The notes under the pieces are model-generated. The model did not search any database. It had not been told where the DNA came from and saw only the letters and a program-made list of their open reading frames with translations. A stretch of DNA of 64,000 nucleotides from Niebla homalea. Lineage: Eukaryota; Ascomycota; Lecanoromycetes; Lecanorales; Ramalinaceae. Position numbers and translations under genes: made by a program. Positions 46,022-57,272 of this stretch are shown piece after piece. The DNA lies in contig JAHGAU010000005.1 in the NCBI GenBank assembly GCA_019925105.1, positions 372,001-436,000 on the forward strand, written 5' to 3'. Each line of letters starts with the position of its first letter. Position 1 is the stretch's first letter.

Positions 46022-47472
46022 ATGGCTCAGGAACTGACTTCAACTCCGCCGGCCGCTCTTACAACCACCGAGCGGACCACATCGGCCCTTTCACTGCTCG
46101 GCTTCTTGCTCGTAGCCTATACATTTCTGTTTTGCGAAAGGTTCAAGAAGCCCGTCGACCGACTCATCTTCTACGCTGCCTGGAGCAACCTCGGATTGAC
46201 CATCGTCGGCTTCATCTCCCGCAATGGCTTGCCCGCCGGACAGGCTTCGGCGCTCTGCCAGACGCAGGCGTTCCTGTTCCAGATGTTTGGCGGGGTCGAC
46301 TGCTACTGGGCACTGGGCATAGCGTGGAACGTCTACCTGGCGCTCTTCCACGTCTGGACCACGCAACGGATGCAGAAGCAGGAGTGGAAGTCCCTGGCTG
46401 CGTGCTACGAACTCTCGCTGATCCCCGCTGCCGTGTATATCTTCCTAAGGACAGAGGAGCGGGGTAGGGTATATGGCCCTGCCATCCTGTGGTGCTGGAT
46501 CGCTCCCGAATGGGCCTTCCTCCGGATAGCGACTCTGTATGCTATCGTCCGGCTCGCCTTGATCGGTGCCTTGGGTATCTACTGCATAGCTCTGGCCAAA
46601 GCGTGCCGACATCGCCGCTCATTGGTGTGACTCCTGAACCCCTTGAACGAGAACCCATTGGCTGGCACCATAACGACCGATATCGAAATCGTCTTCACGG
46701 ATGGCGAGAGCGGTGCCGGCAGCGGGCATGAAGAGCATAACCCATTCGGATCGAGATTCGATGTGCTTGACGTGCAGGAGCGGGCGGGGCTGAAAAGGAG
46801 GCCGAGAGGAAAGATCCATACAGTATTGTCGTCCAGGGGACACATTACGACAGCCGATCGAGACCAGCGCTGCTCCGCCTCACGACCCTGACGCGAAATG
46901 CAGCCTTAGCGTAGGAGAATGTCGAGGCTTGGCTGTACGCACGTATTGCCTTCCTCTACATCCTCTCGATGATCATCTGCTGAATCCTCGTATCGATCAA
47001 TAGACACGTCTCCGTTATCAAGCCCGACGATGTCATGTTCGGCCTCAACTACGTCGCAATATGTAGCTTGCCGTTGCAGGGTTTCCTGAATGGGTTGGGA
47101 TATAACATTTCTTCGCAGACGGCGACGGAACCAGCCTCACTAGGTGGAGGAGGGGGACACCTGGCATTCCGCGCACAGAGGATTCCCAGCGAATCGGTTA
47201 TTACTACCCTCCCAGCACCAACGATGGTGATATCATTTTCCAGGACCAGACCCCACATCATCACGCAGTGGCATCTAGACAGGGTTCCAGATCAGCATCT
47301 GTATCGACTCATCACGACTCTAACAGCACCAGTCAACTCTGCGGCAAGAGCAAAGCCGGCGGAGGCATGGAATCCGTCTCAAGTTCTCGAGTTAATTAAG
47401 ATAGTAGGATCAATGCAAAAGTGCAGTCAATCGAGCTTCGAAGGCCTGATCTTCCTGTTATGTGGTTTGTGA
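46022..47472 (+). pseudogene. cAMP-receptor-like GPCR pseudogene
   Basis: From ATG 46022 the frame is open for 202 codons and encodes the first five helices of a fungal cAMP-receptor-like (class V type) GPCR: LLGFLLVAYTFLFCERFKK, the SNLGLTIVGFISRNG loop, CQTQAFLFQMFGGVDCYWALGIAWNVYL, and later helices. A TGA at 46628 interrupts it; the same frame then carries the family's NENPLAGTITTDIEIV loop. A frameshift follows between about 46790 and 46890. Helices 6-7 appear in the next frame (EAWLYARIAFLYILSMIIC, then INRHVSVI, then FGLNYVAICSLPLQGFLNG), interrupted by TAG at 46912 and TGA at 46981, the latter where Trp is normal. The tail runs open to 47472. Three stops plus a frameshift make this a dead gene. 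Such receptors normally couple nutrient or other signals to G proteins. Confidence 0.8.
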
Positions 47473-48397
47473 CACCCCACGCGTTTGTCTTGGCCCATTA
47501 TCCCTGTTGTGGGTATGGTCCTCGCAATACGTTCTTTCGCGCTTGACTCAGTTATCGTTATCCGTGCTCAATATCCTGCACATTTCACCGTACGCTTATC
47601 GATGGGCAGAAATTCAACTTGGATTCGCGCGAGATTGTACTTCCAACTTGTCGCGAGCAAGAAGAAAGTGTAATCATGAGATAATTCTCATCCTTACGAA
47701 CAGTCACGGGTCATCCGATATACGTGTGTTCCAAGTGGCTACGAGGATGAAGACTTCATGCGGCGACGCTGAAACATTGAAGAGCAGAACAGAACAAGCG
47801 GCAAGACCATAAAGATACAGCGAGATTCATTTCGATTTTCTTTCCAATACTTACGAACTCCTTTCGAGTCCTTTGCTCTCATGTACACCTACTCGAGTAT
47901 CCCGCATTCTTCCGTGCAGCGCGATTGTAAGCTAGATGCCACTCGGATGAGCTTTCGATCTTCTGAGTCTGGCGTTAGGCGATTGATCTGTGAAAATCAT
48001 ACACACAGCATAGCAGCAAATCGTGTACCTCCGGCAGGCATTGGGCATTTTGTAACCATGCAGAGGTGCTCAGGCCTTTTGTTCCGAAAAACCGGAACAG
48101 GGACGAGAGTCAAGTTGATTGCGTTCACATAATAGCTCGTGAAAGCCTTCTTAACAGACTTGATGCTACTTGAGCATCACTGCTGGCTTACTCTCTACAC
48201 TATAGTCTCCCCCCGAAAAGATGGATCCCACCGGAAGAGCTTGAGCTGGTTCCTCCATCAACTGTCGATCCGGACGAGGAGCCTGAGCTGCAAGTAAAAA
48301 GGCCTACTCGAATACATTGCGAGTCAGTAAGCTCGGCGCCTGCCGCAACAGATCTTCAAAACACAACAAATATCGAGAGTCGCAGGCTAAATCAAGA
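47473..48397. other. intergenic stretch without a gene
   Basis: No domain or repeat is seen; frames are under 120 codons with no support. Confidence 0.5.
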
Positions 48398-48839
48398 TCA
48401 TCCTCGCCTCATAGGGAGTTGGCCTGCGAAGAGTGGGGGAGAGGGTGCGACCATATCAAAGGCCAAAGCACTCACCACACACGCTCGTCGAAGCACTGCT
48501 CGTATCCTTGCTACTGGCTGCCCCAGAGCTTCCCCCAGTTGTGAAGCCGGAGCTGGAGCTGGTGCTGCTTGTGTCCCCTTCGCTGGCGCACCCCGAGGAG
48601 GCTGCAGCCCCGCCAAAGAGCCGGCCGTTCTCGGCTTCAGCTTCGCACTCCGTCTCCGTCACGTTGGACGCTTGGTTGGATGCGAGGGGCCTTTGGGGCT
48701 CGAAGGCATTGAGGAGATTGGCGGGACGCATGAGCCCCATTACGAGTGACATGCCGAGGATGGACGCGAGGATGAGGATGAGGGGGGTCATTGAGCGCAT
48801 CTTGTGTGTTTGAGCGGGAGATGAGGATGGGAATTGCAT
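48398..48839 (-). CDS. small Ser-rich membrane-anchored or secreted protein, 129 aa
   Basis: Exons 48839-48476 and 48423-48398, joined by a 52-nt GTGAGT..CGCAG intron; phases close. ATG 48839 is followed by a second possible start at 48800. A hydrophobic helix (MTPLILILASILGMSLVMG) lies near the N-terminus and may be a signal anchor. The rest is rich in Ser, Thr, Gly and Ala (GFTTGGSSGAASSKDTSSAS) with four Cys, as in small cell-surface mannoprotein-like products. The family is not recognised. The clean splice junction is the main support beyond composition. Confidence 0.5.
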
Positions 48840-50450
48840 GAGGAGCTTCACTTCTGGCGGATGAAAACTGCGGAGGAGGGTCTGGAGGTGTTCGCGGCGG
48901 ACATGGAGTGATTTAACGTCTGTTGAGAAAGTCGAAACTTTAGGTCGTCAGATGCTTCGGGCTAGCGACTGCCGGGAATGCGACAGAACAGCGTTTGCTT
49001 TGTGGTTCTCAGTCTCTTGTGGTGAGCATCATTTGACTGACGTTGCCGCACTATGCGGAGTACTCGGGTCGGCAGGAAAGGAGCATGACATATGTGCATG
49101 TGCTCTTCCGTCACTTGAATCAGGTCCGCGCAGGTCTGGAAGCTTGTCCAGTACCTGGGTCACCTGCAGCACCAGGCACTGAACGAGCGATGTTGAACTC
49201 ACGGCGGGGGAGCTGTGGAGCATGGATCATGTGCACGGAATGGTCTCCACCACACATTCTACCTGCAACGCCGGTCACTGGACGGCACTGATGACATAAG
49301 AAAAGGTCAAGAGTCTCTCGGGGCGTGAGTAGTGTAAAAAGGTCTGCTCACTTGCTCCTTTTGGCGATTGATCTAGTGATAAACTTGCATTATGCATACT
49401 AGAGCTGCATTCTGCCTGCTAGTCGACAATTTTAAAGGCCGTTTACATCTTGACATGGAAGAAGATCCTCAGGGATCAAGACCCCTAATCCTAGTAGCGT
49501 CGTAGCTTAGGTTCAGTCATTCCAGGATGCATTAGAGAGGACTAGTGATCGAAAGAAAGGTTCTCTAGTACGTCGGATGTCCACTCAACGCAGGCGACAC
49601 AGAGGAGCATCGACATTGTTTGGGACGCCCATCAATCGAGACTTGTGACTGAAGCAGGGTTCGTTCCGTTGTCGCAATCAGTGATAATAGTTCTGGATCA
49701 TGCCCCCCCTCCCCTCCCCCCCCCATCGTTGAACGCAAAAGTTGGAATGGGTGTCACGTTCATCGTCCTTATTAGGCAGTCGACTCACAATCCGGAGCTT
49801 CCTCCGCAGCCACACAACATGAAGGACGCATCACCCAATCGAAAGTCTTTAGCATCATCTGATTGGAGTTGAAGCATCATTAATGCATGGCTCGCTTATT
49901 GTTTGAGCCAACGTGCCGAGTCTTCGCTTCCGGGCCGAGCGATGAGGGCCGAGGCCGTCAACTCTCACCTCAAGTCACTTGAAACCAGAGGGTTTCTAGG
50001 ACTGTCTCCCGTGGCGTCTGCAGAATGCGGAGCTGTCTTTGAATGCAGGGGCCTGTAAGCTCCCGCTCAGCAAAAACGCTCGACAAAGGAGCCAATCAGA
50101 GATGAGAAAAACATTGCGCATGTTGAGATGAAACTCGGCGAGACTGCCACGCGGGTCGCAACGAGATCCCTGTGTGTGGGGTGGGGTGGGGAGGGTCAAT
50201 TCTCCCTGGTGGGTCGGGCAATATAGGTCCAGCTGCTATCAAATAAGTGTGGAATGCTTCACGACGACCGTGTTTCAAGGGTGCCTCCTCAAATCTCTTT
50301 CGGCAGACTTCATAACATTCTTGTTAAAAAGGAGAGGACCCCAACCATGAGCTCGAGTCGCAACGTTTTTAATCTGTCTCCTCGACTTCATTCCATTTCC
50401 ACAGCTTGCTTGCCAAACAACTATCGTAAATCCTGATTCTATCCTGAATC
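48840..50450. other. gene-free stretch
   Basis: It contains a C-rich run at about 49703-49724 and only unsupported short frames. Confidence 0.5.
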
Positions 50451-51401
50451 ATGAAGTTGCTCTCCCTCCTCATCCCGCTCTACCTCGCACTCCCCTCAAA
50501 CTCCCTCTTCATCCTCTTGCCCCTCTACCTCTACCCTGGCGACAATGGCATCGCCTGGGACAACGTCACCTCCACGATTGAAGCCTACCCAAGCGCGTAA
50601 GTCACCTTTCCTATCCATCTCTTTCCCTTTCCCAAGCCAATCTGGGAGCCTTGAGACACATCTCCGGAACTTCTTGCTCTTCAGACATGTTGCTCCAAAG
50701 GCCCCCATTGTCTGCCTCCAGAAGATAAAAAGACTGACTCGGAAGAACTATGCAGCCAATGGGAGATCGTCATCAATCCCAACAGCGGCCCCGGAACCAC
50801 GAGCTACCCTTCCGACCCGAACTTCATCAGCGGCATCGCAAAGCTGAATAGCTACCCCAACGTCCACACGGTCGGCTACGTGGACACGAAGTACGGCCAA
50901 AGCGCCATCAGCGACGTGAACGCCGAAACCGACGTCTACGCGAGCTGGGCCGGCTACAGCGGCGCCAACATCGCCCTCGGCGGCATCTTCTTCGACGACG
51001 TGGCCATCGACGACACGGACGGCTCCGTCTACTCGTACTACTCGACCGTGGCGGCGCACGCGCGCTCGAGCTTCAAGTCTTCCTCCTCCGCTGGGACGAC
51101 GAAGGTCGTGTTCAACCCGGGATACCGCGCCCCGGCCCAGCTGTTCGCCTACGCGGACACGGTGGTCGAGTTTGAGGATTCGTTTGCGAATTACGAGAGC
51201 CCGGGCATCATCGATCAGATCCCGAGCGATTTGCGGGGTCAGAGTGCGCTGCTGATCTATAACACGCCGGAGGGAAGCGATGTGGGGAGTCTGATCGGGA
51301 AAATGGCGGGTGCGGGGATCGAGGCGGTGTATTTCGGGCAGGATGCCTCTTACAAGGTTTACAGCGAGGCTTTGTTGCAGGACATGGCTCAGGCTGTCTG
51401 A
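50451..51401 (+). CDS. spherulin-4-like secreted protein (spherulation-specific family 4)
   Basis: Exons 50451-50596 and 50756-51401 with a 159-nt GTAAGT..GCAG intron give 263 aa; phases close. The N-terminal hydrophobic stretch (MKLLSLLIPLYLALPS) is a likely signal peptide. Family features: LPLYLYPGDNG at the start of the barrel, the INPNSGPG loop, VHTVGYVDTKYG, GGIFFDD with the acidic pair expected at the active site, VFNPGY, and DTVVEFEDSF. Related proteins include Sph3 (GH135), a galactosaminogalactan hydrolase of Aspergillus. A role in cutting a cell-wall or matrix polysaccharide is therefore plausible; the substrate here is unknown. A GC-rich coding region and a normal length suggest an intact gene. 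Confidence 0.85.
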
Positions 51402-53972
51402 GGGGCAGGCTCCCCACCTGCAAGAATAGTTGCAACGTAGGCAGGCTGGCGACACTCTTACCGTTATGAGGAGTGGGTTTCGGAATAAGATTCTGATATA
51501 TTATTTGTAGAGTATGTTTTAATGAACAATTTTACTACCAAAGTTTCCCTCATCCAGGGTCGTAGCAATGACTTAAAGATATTTTGATTGTGGGAAGGTC
51601 TTTGATCTTGGCGTGTATACGTTCTAATTATGTTTGCAGGTGGGTCATAAAGGGTGGCGATTCTTGTAATGAGCTGAATCCTTTCCCACGAAGCCCCCCC
51701 CCCCTTTCCCCCTTCCCCACTGCCTTCTGCCTATCTTCTCCTTCGAAAAACGTTCCTTCTTCCTCCTGAGCGCTCTTGACTCTGTTTACATCGCCTCCGC
51801 TCCTCCCTTTTCCACCTAGGCAGTGGGCACGTGGGAGACCGGACACGTGAATAAGCGAAAGGAAGAGCAAGCAAACGAAGACTTTGGAGCTGAGGCGTTG
51901 CCTGCAAAAGGTATTTGCACCCACAATCTTTGGATACACAAACAATAGTTCAACTGCAATACAGCTGGAAGAAATTCGCGCTGAGGCAAGAATCATCCAG
52001 TCCCCCACTCCTCTGGACAGGCGTACGCGCACCCGAGCATCCGATACTTCCCAGAAACCAATCTACCAAATTCGTCCGACCTTCTTCTTCCCAGCTCAGG
52101 ACCTGCGAACATGACTCCCGTTCTCACGATAGACGGCGCAGACGTCGACCCAAAGCTTTTGTGCACAATCTTTGTCTGCGTGATGTTGGTCTGGGACAGT
52201 ACGGCATTGGGTAGAACAAAGCTTCGGCAGCAGTCTCCATACCCTTCCTTTCGTCATTGCTATTGACCGAACGAGCATATATTGAAAAATCCGGGTCCCA
52301 AACATCTCGGACTTTTCTCCTGCAATAGGGATCAATCGTCCGGGCTCCATCATTGCAGTGGTGTCAGCAAGGGGTGCAAGAGTCTCGTAATCTTCCGCGT
52401 GAGCTTGTTTTCATGGGGTGCATTCCGCCGTGGAATCCAGTACACACACACTCGACGTCTCTAGCGTCTCAAGTTCCCCCCTCATTCAACTCCAAGTTAA
52501 CTGGACTGACTAAAGGGTAGATTCACTTTCCTAGGATGTGTTAGACATCAGTATCGCACTCAAAATGTATGACATGGCATTGAAATGAAGTCAGACTTCG
52601 GGTTAATATATTTCAACGTACCCCTTTTACGTTGCTTGCCTGCTGTTCGACTTCCACCGGCTCCAACCTGTTCCTCCTGTTATCATGTTGAATGTTAGCT
52701 ACGGGGGCCCGAAATAATGTCCTTGCTCTGAAATAATCTCAAAATATTCAGATCAAATTCATCAAAGAACCAGGAAAGTGAGAACAGTATTAAAACGAGG
52801 TTCAAAATATTGGTATAAACATTGCATATCGAATCAAAAAAAACTAAAAAAGAATGATACAACGTAACAAAAACGGCCTTAACACCACCTCTTCAACTTC
52901 TTCAACCCCCTTAAGCCCGCTTAATTCCCTAAGTAGCACCACTTCCAGTCCCCGTCACTAAAGTGGCCGCCCCCCAGATCGCACTTCAGTCACTAAACCC
53001 TATTTAGCTTTAACCGCAAACCCTCTCTAATTACAGACCCAGTAGGGCAGGCTGATCTTTGGCGCCGAGCAAGATGGCCAGGCAGCACGTCCCCACTGAG
53101 CCGCTTTCGCTGGGTGTCACTCGGTTTTGGGGGAGGGGGCGCGTCGAGGGTTGAGAAGCCATGGGCGGAGACGCGCCTGACATCGATTGACTGGTGAAGT
53201 AAGTGCCGCTTGCGCTTTTCATGGCCATGATTGAGGGACAGGAATTCAGCTTGCATTTTGGAAGATGGAGAGCTCGGCATGTAAAGCACTTTGATGGGTT
53301 ACTTCCAGCTCCCAGCTATTGCTGATGATACGGATTAGTGGGATGTCGCTTGGCTGGAATAGCACTAGTGGATGTTGGTTGGCCGGCCATGGTCGCTCCT
53401 TGTTAAGCGTGCAGCAAGTAAGAGGAGAAAAAGAAGCGGGGGAACTTTAACAAGCCTTGCTTGATGCTTGACTCAAAGAGAGAGAGAGAGAGATAGAGGT
53501 AGGTAGGTTTTGGAAAGACTTGCTTTATGCTTGATTATAAGAAGGTTAGAGGGTAATTACAGCACGCTGATTCAGAGGATTTCAAGAGCGAACAAGAGAT
53601 ACCTAGAAGCACTTGCAGTTGCAGGGAGAAAGAAAAATTCCATCTTGGACATCAGTTGTGGGTTTTGTTTTGCCACGCTGGAGTGCCAAGCATCAGTACC
53701 TTGTTGTATTCCGTACCCGACATGTCATTCGCAGGACCCTTCGGGCAGCTCGCGGTAAGTCCAGCCCCAAGCATAGCCCTCACCGTGACACAGCCACAAT
53801 GACCCAGGCATAGCCTTGTGTGGTCGATGATGGCCTTACACAGACTTCTGAAAAGTCAGGATATCCTGCTAATAGACATTGACAGCTTTGGCTTCATTCA
53901 TCCTTTTTCGATCTAATGTAACCGCGGAATTACAGACTAACGCTGTGATCTGCCATCTGTTTCCGTGCACAG
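51402..53972. other. gene-free stretch
   Basis: About 2.5 kb. Positions 52730-52900 are AT-rich. An (AG)n/(TAGG)n microsatellite lies at about 53476-53508. A 98-codon minus frame at 52993-53289 is Lys/Arg/Pro-rich and not supported as a gene. Confidence 0.5.
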
Positions 53973-55576
53973 ATGCCTGTGCCTGCCTTTGGCTTTTCGG
54001 CCGGAGACTTTGTCATTGCGATCGGTGAGCTATCCCGGGGAGGGACTATCACAGCTCCTGCTGACATCAACCTACAAGGCCTGGTCCGGAAGGTCAGCAG
54101 GGCCTTGAAAAGGAATGGGGGCGCAGCGACTGAGTACCAGTCTGTGATCATTGAGCTCAAGAACCTCAAGAATGTTTTGCGACAGCTCGAAAGCTTGGAG
54201 CCTGAACAAGGAGATGAGGAGCACGTCAACGCCGTTCGAGGGATGGCTCTTGCGTGTCTGCTCCCGTTACGTGACTTCTTGACGAAGCTCGAGAAATATG
54301 AGAATTCCCTAGGACCCTTCTCCGACCGAAGATGGTACCGAGGGCTGCCGCAAAAATCGGAATGGGCTGTGAGGTTTGCCCGAGAGGTGGATGAGCTGCG
54401 CGCGTCAGTTGCGGCAAAGACTATTGGCATCAGTCTATTCTTGTCCATGAACTTGACGTAAGTCCCTTCGAACCTTGGGACCATGGCTTGCAATGCTGAT
54501 CTGATGGTATAGCAAGTCGATACCTAGGATGGAAGCAAGAGTGAGGAGACAACAAGAAGAGTATCAGTCTGAATTGATGTCTAAGGCTGCTGAGCATCGG
54601 TCAGATCTGATCAGCCTCAAGGGACAGGTTGCAAGCACTCGGGGGGAAGTCCAGCGTGCGTCACAAACCTCCAAGGATGCAATCGATAGCTTGTCAGCGA
54701 ATGCCAACGCAACACAAACTGCGGTTCTTGGTCTGCATGGTCTCGGCCAGCGCATAGTGAGCCTCCTGAGCACTTTCCCGGTCGAATTCCTACAGCTATT
54801 GCAGCGTATTCTGCAGTCCAATTGGCAGATCTACCACGTGCTTCTCAGTTTACAGCGAAGTCTTCCAACATCGCCCACTGGATTGCTCGCTACGAATATT
54901 AGGTTCGAAGATGCTATGGGGCAGATCACATCCCTGCCCTTCGAATTGTTTCGACAGTGGGAGGTATGGGCTTTCCTGTTCGGATCCCATGTCTTGAACT
55001 AATTTGAAGCTGCGCTTAGACTTTCGAAGGCTTCCTTAGCTCCCAATTCAAAGGCAAATGTGGCCAAAGGAAAGTGATTGAAGGTCAATATCATATCTTA
55101 GACACGAGCAGGGAAAGGGCTTTGGTTACGCAAGAATACTGGACTCGATCAATCAATGAAGGAGCAACGCTACTAATGTCAATGGTAATGTCTAAATTAA
55201 GGACAGTAGAGGGAAGTTGTCCGCGTCCCAGCTGCACCGGAAGAAGGGTCGTCCAGGACTCGACAAGCAAGTTACTCACGTGGTACGTCCCTCCACCAGA
55301 ATACTTTCTCAATAAAGTCTCACGTAAAAAGCAACGCGTGTAATCTCAAGTTCGAAATGCAACCGACCCAACCTGACCGGATCTTCTGTGATAATGAGAG
55401 CGACAATGAGAGCGACAATGAGAGCGACACAGAAAGAGAGACTAACCCGAAAACGAGTGGGAATGAGGAGTTGGTACTACGGGAGGAGACAGAGGTCGAA
55501 TTCTTCCGAAACATTCATGTCGATTATATCAATTATGGCAATCGTTTTAATAGGCACGTCCGGTCTAGACTGGTGA
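53973..55576 (+). CDS. ubiquitin-like (ULD) domain fungal protein, five exons
   Basis: Exons 53973-54024, 54079-54457, 54513-54963, 55020-55282 and 55351-55576 (456 aa, phases close). The first intron (54 nt, GTGAGC..CAAG) is a multiple of three, so the sequence reads through, but removing it restores the family sequence FVIAIG|LVRKVSRAL. The N-terminus MPVPAFGFSAGDF is typical. A helical region contains NAVRGMALACLLPLRDFL, then a coiled coil (residues about 145-220), RQLLQR-like helices, NIRFEDAMGQ, and the ULD part with TFEGFLSSQFKGKCGQRKVIEGQYHI and CPRPSCTG. The fourth intron would create CSKCNR, completing a Cys pair. Without it the protein ends VSRKKQRV at 55343. Function unknown; the family is large in plant-associated ascomycetes. 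Confidence 0.75.
55396..55432 (+). repeat. 12-bp triplication in the last ULD exon
   Basis: Three copies of GAGCGACAATGA-type units, in frame with a multiple of three. They encode either NESD or a basic MRAT repeat depending on frame. Confidence 0.85.
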
Positions 55577-57272
55577 TGAAGGATATCAGAGCGCCTCGCT
55601 CCATGTCTGATTCTGAATACCGTCGATGAGGAATTGACAGATATGCACCGTATAGGTGCTGCAGATCACAATGCTGAAGAGAAAGGCGATCTTGCCACAT
55701 CTTGGGGGTTTAGGGAGGGTGAGAATACCGCCAAGATTGGCACTCATCTTCTTACATTCCCCTACCCAGAGGTCCCATATCCTTCCAGCTTCCGATACCT
55801 TATCAACGGGTATTACGACCAGCCTCTGACAATTGCTCTATCCCCACACTTCTAATACCACCACTAGCACCCTCTCGAGTCGTTATCTGGTCGGAACGCT
55901 TAAAGCTAATAACCCCAGGCCATCTTCCAGGTGGACGGAGGTAGACTGATCTGCACTGGACGAAGGGAGTACAGAAGCAAGGGAGATCGATCTAGTGCAA
56001 GGCATTGCTTGATACATACTTAACTTAGCAATTGAAAACCGATGTAGTAAGAAGGAAAAAACAAGTAAATCGAATTGCCTCGACCGTGGCTGCCGCACGG
56101 CATGTACATCCCAACACACAAAGGATGAAGAGATGAGAAACAAAGCCAGAAGAAGAAGAAAACCCCAAAAAAGGGAAAAAAGGAAAAACAACCAAACCAC
56201 CCCCCCCCTCATCTCATCACCCTCCTCCTCCTCATTGCCCTTCCCCCTTTCCCTTAGCCCCCTTCTCCTCCTCCTCGAGCTCTGCAATACCCATTAGTGT
56301 ATCCTCACGCCCAAGCCTGCCCTCATCCAGCAATCCAGCGAGCTCCTCCAGACATGCGCCGACTTCCCTCCCCCCTTTCCTTCGTCCCCGAAGAGTAAAA
56401 CCAAGACATCCCCGTCCTAAAATCCAACAACCATCCACCGCAATCCCGAACCACTCAACCAAAAACGCGCGATGGAAACGGGTGGTGAAAGAAGTGCGAA
56501 AGAGTTCAAAAAAAAAAAAAAAAAAAAAAAAAAAGGCGAGGTAACAACAGAACAAGAAGCATGGGGAAGCAAAAAGTATAATAGGTGGAACGAGGGCGGT
56601 AGGGAGGAAGAGCGAGGTGGTGTGATGGGATGGGATGGGATGGTGTGATTTCTAGAGGAAAAGAAACATGGGGATGAGGTACGTACGTCTTTACTCGATC
56701 AAGGTTTTCCTGCCTTTGCCCAAGGGTGGTGGGTACTCTTGGATGGGGGGGGGTGGTGGTAGTCGGCGGCAGGCTGTAGACCGGTTGAGATCTGGTGGTG
56801 GTGGTGGTGAGTAGCCGTTGAAGCTTCTCTCACATCGAGGCCACACCCTCGTGAAAATGTGTGGTTAGTATTTGAGATTTTCAAGGGACATTGTGGTGTA
56901 GGGTTAGCACTGTATGAAAGACAATTGTCTCACTACTTAGGTCGGGAACCTTTTGGCAAATGGGGATTGGCAACGCTCTCTGCATTGGCTCGCATTTGCC
57001 AAAGCAGAGGGCGTTGCCAATCTAGAGTTTTAAGCAACCGGAAGACGGAGTCATGTCTGACATGGGAGGAGGACCTGAATTCGGCCATCATCAAGAGTGA
57101 GGAGGATGAGCTGTGGGACCAAATCTATTGAGTGAGAAAGGAGTGTGGAGCTACAAAAACAGCGATACATCCGCTATGCCGATTCAAGCCATGGTGCGCG
57201 ATGCCGTTGTAACTCATTAATATTTACTCGAATGCACGAAAAATTCCTTTCACCATCACTGCTGCCCTCTCC
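55577..57272. other. gene-free stretch with strong strand asymmetry and homopolymers
   Basis: Positions 56140-56560 are almost free of mixed sequence: A-rich, C-rich and then CCT-rich runs, ending in a run of 27 A (56508-56534). GGGAT repeats lie at 56624-56642, and G-rich GGTGGT runs at 56745-56810. A minus frame at 56232-56555 starts in the poly-T and is not supported. Confidence 0.6.

Noticed and set aside
50748..51455. 235-codon minus frame opposite the spherulin-4-like gene
   Set aside because: Arg/Val/Asp-rich antisense shadow of a GC-rich coding exon.
56232..56555. Minus frame starting with poly-Phe
   Set aside because: It begins inside the poly-A/T run and has no other support.
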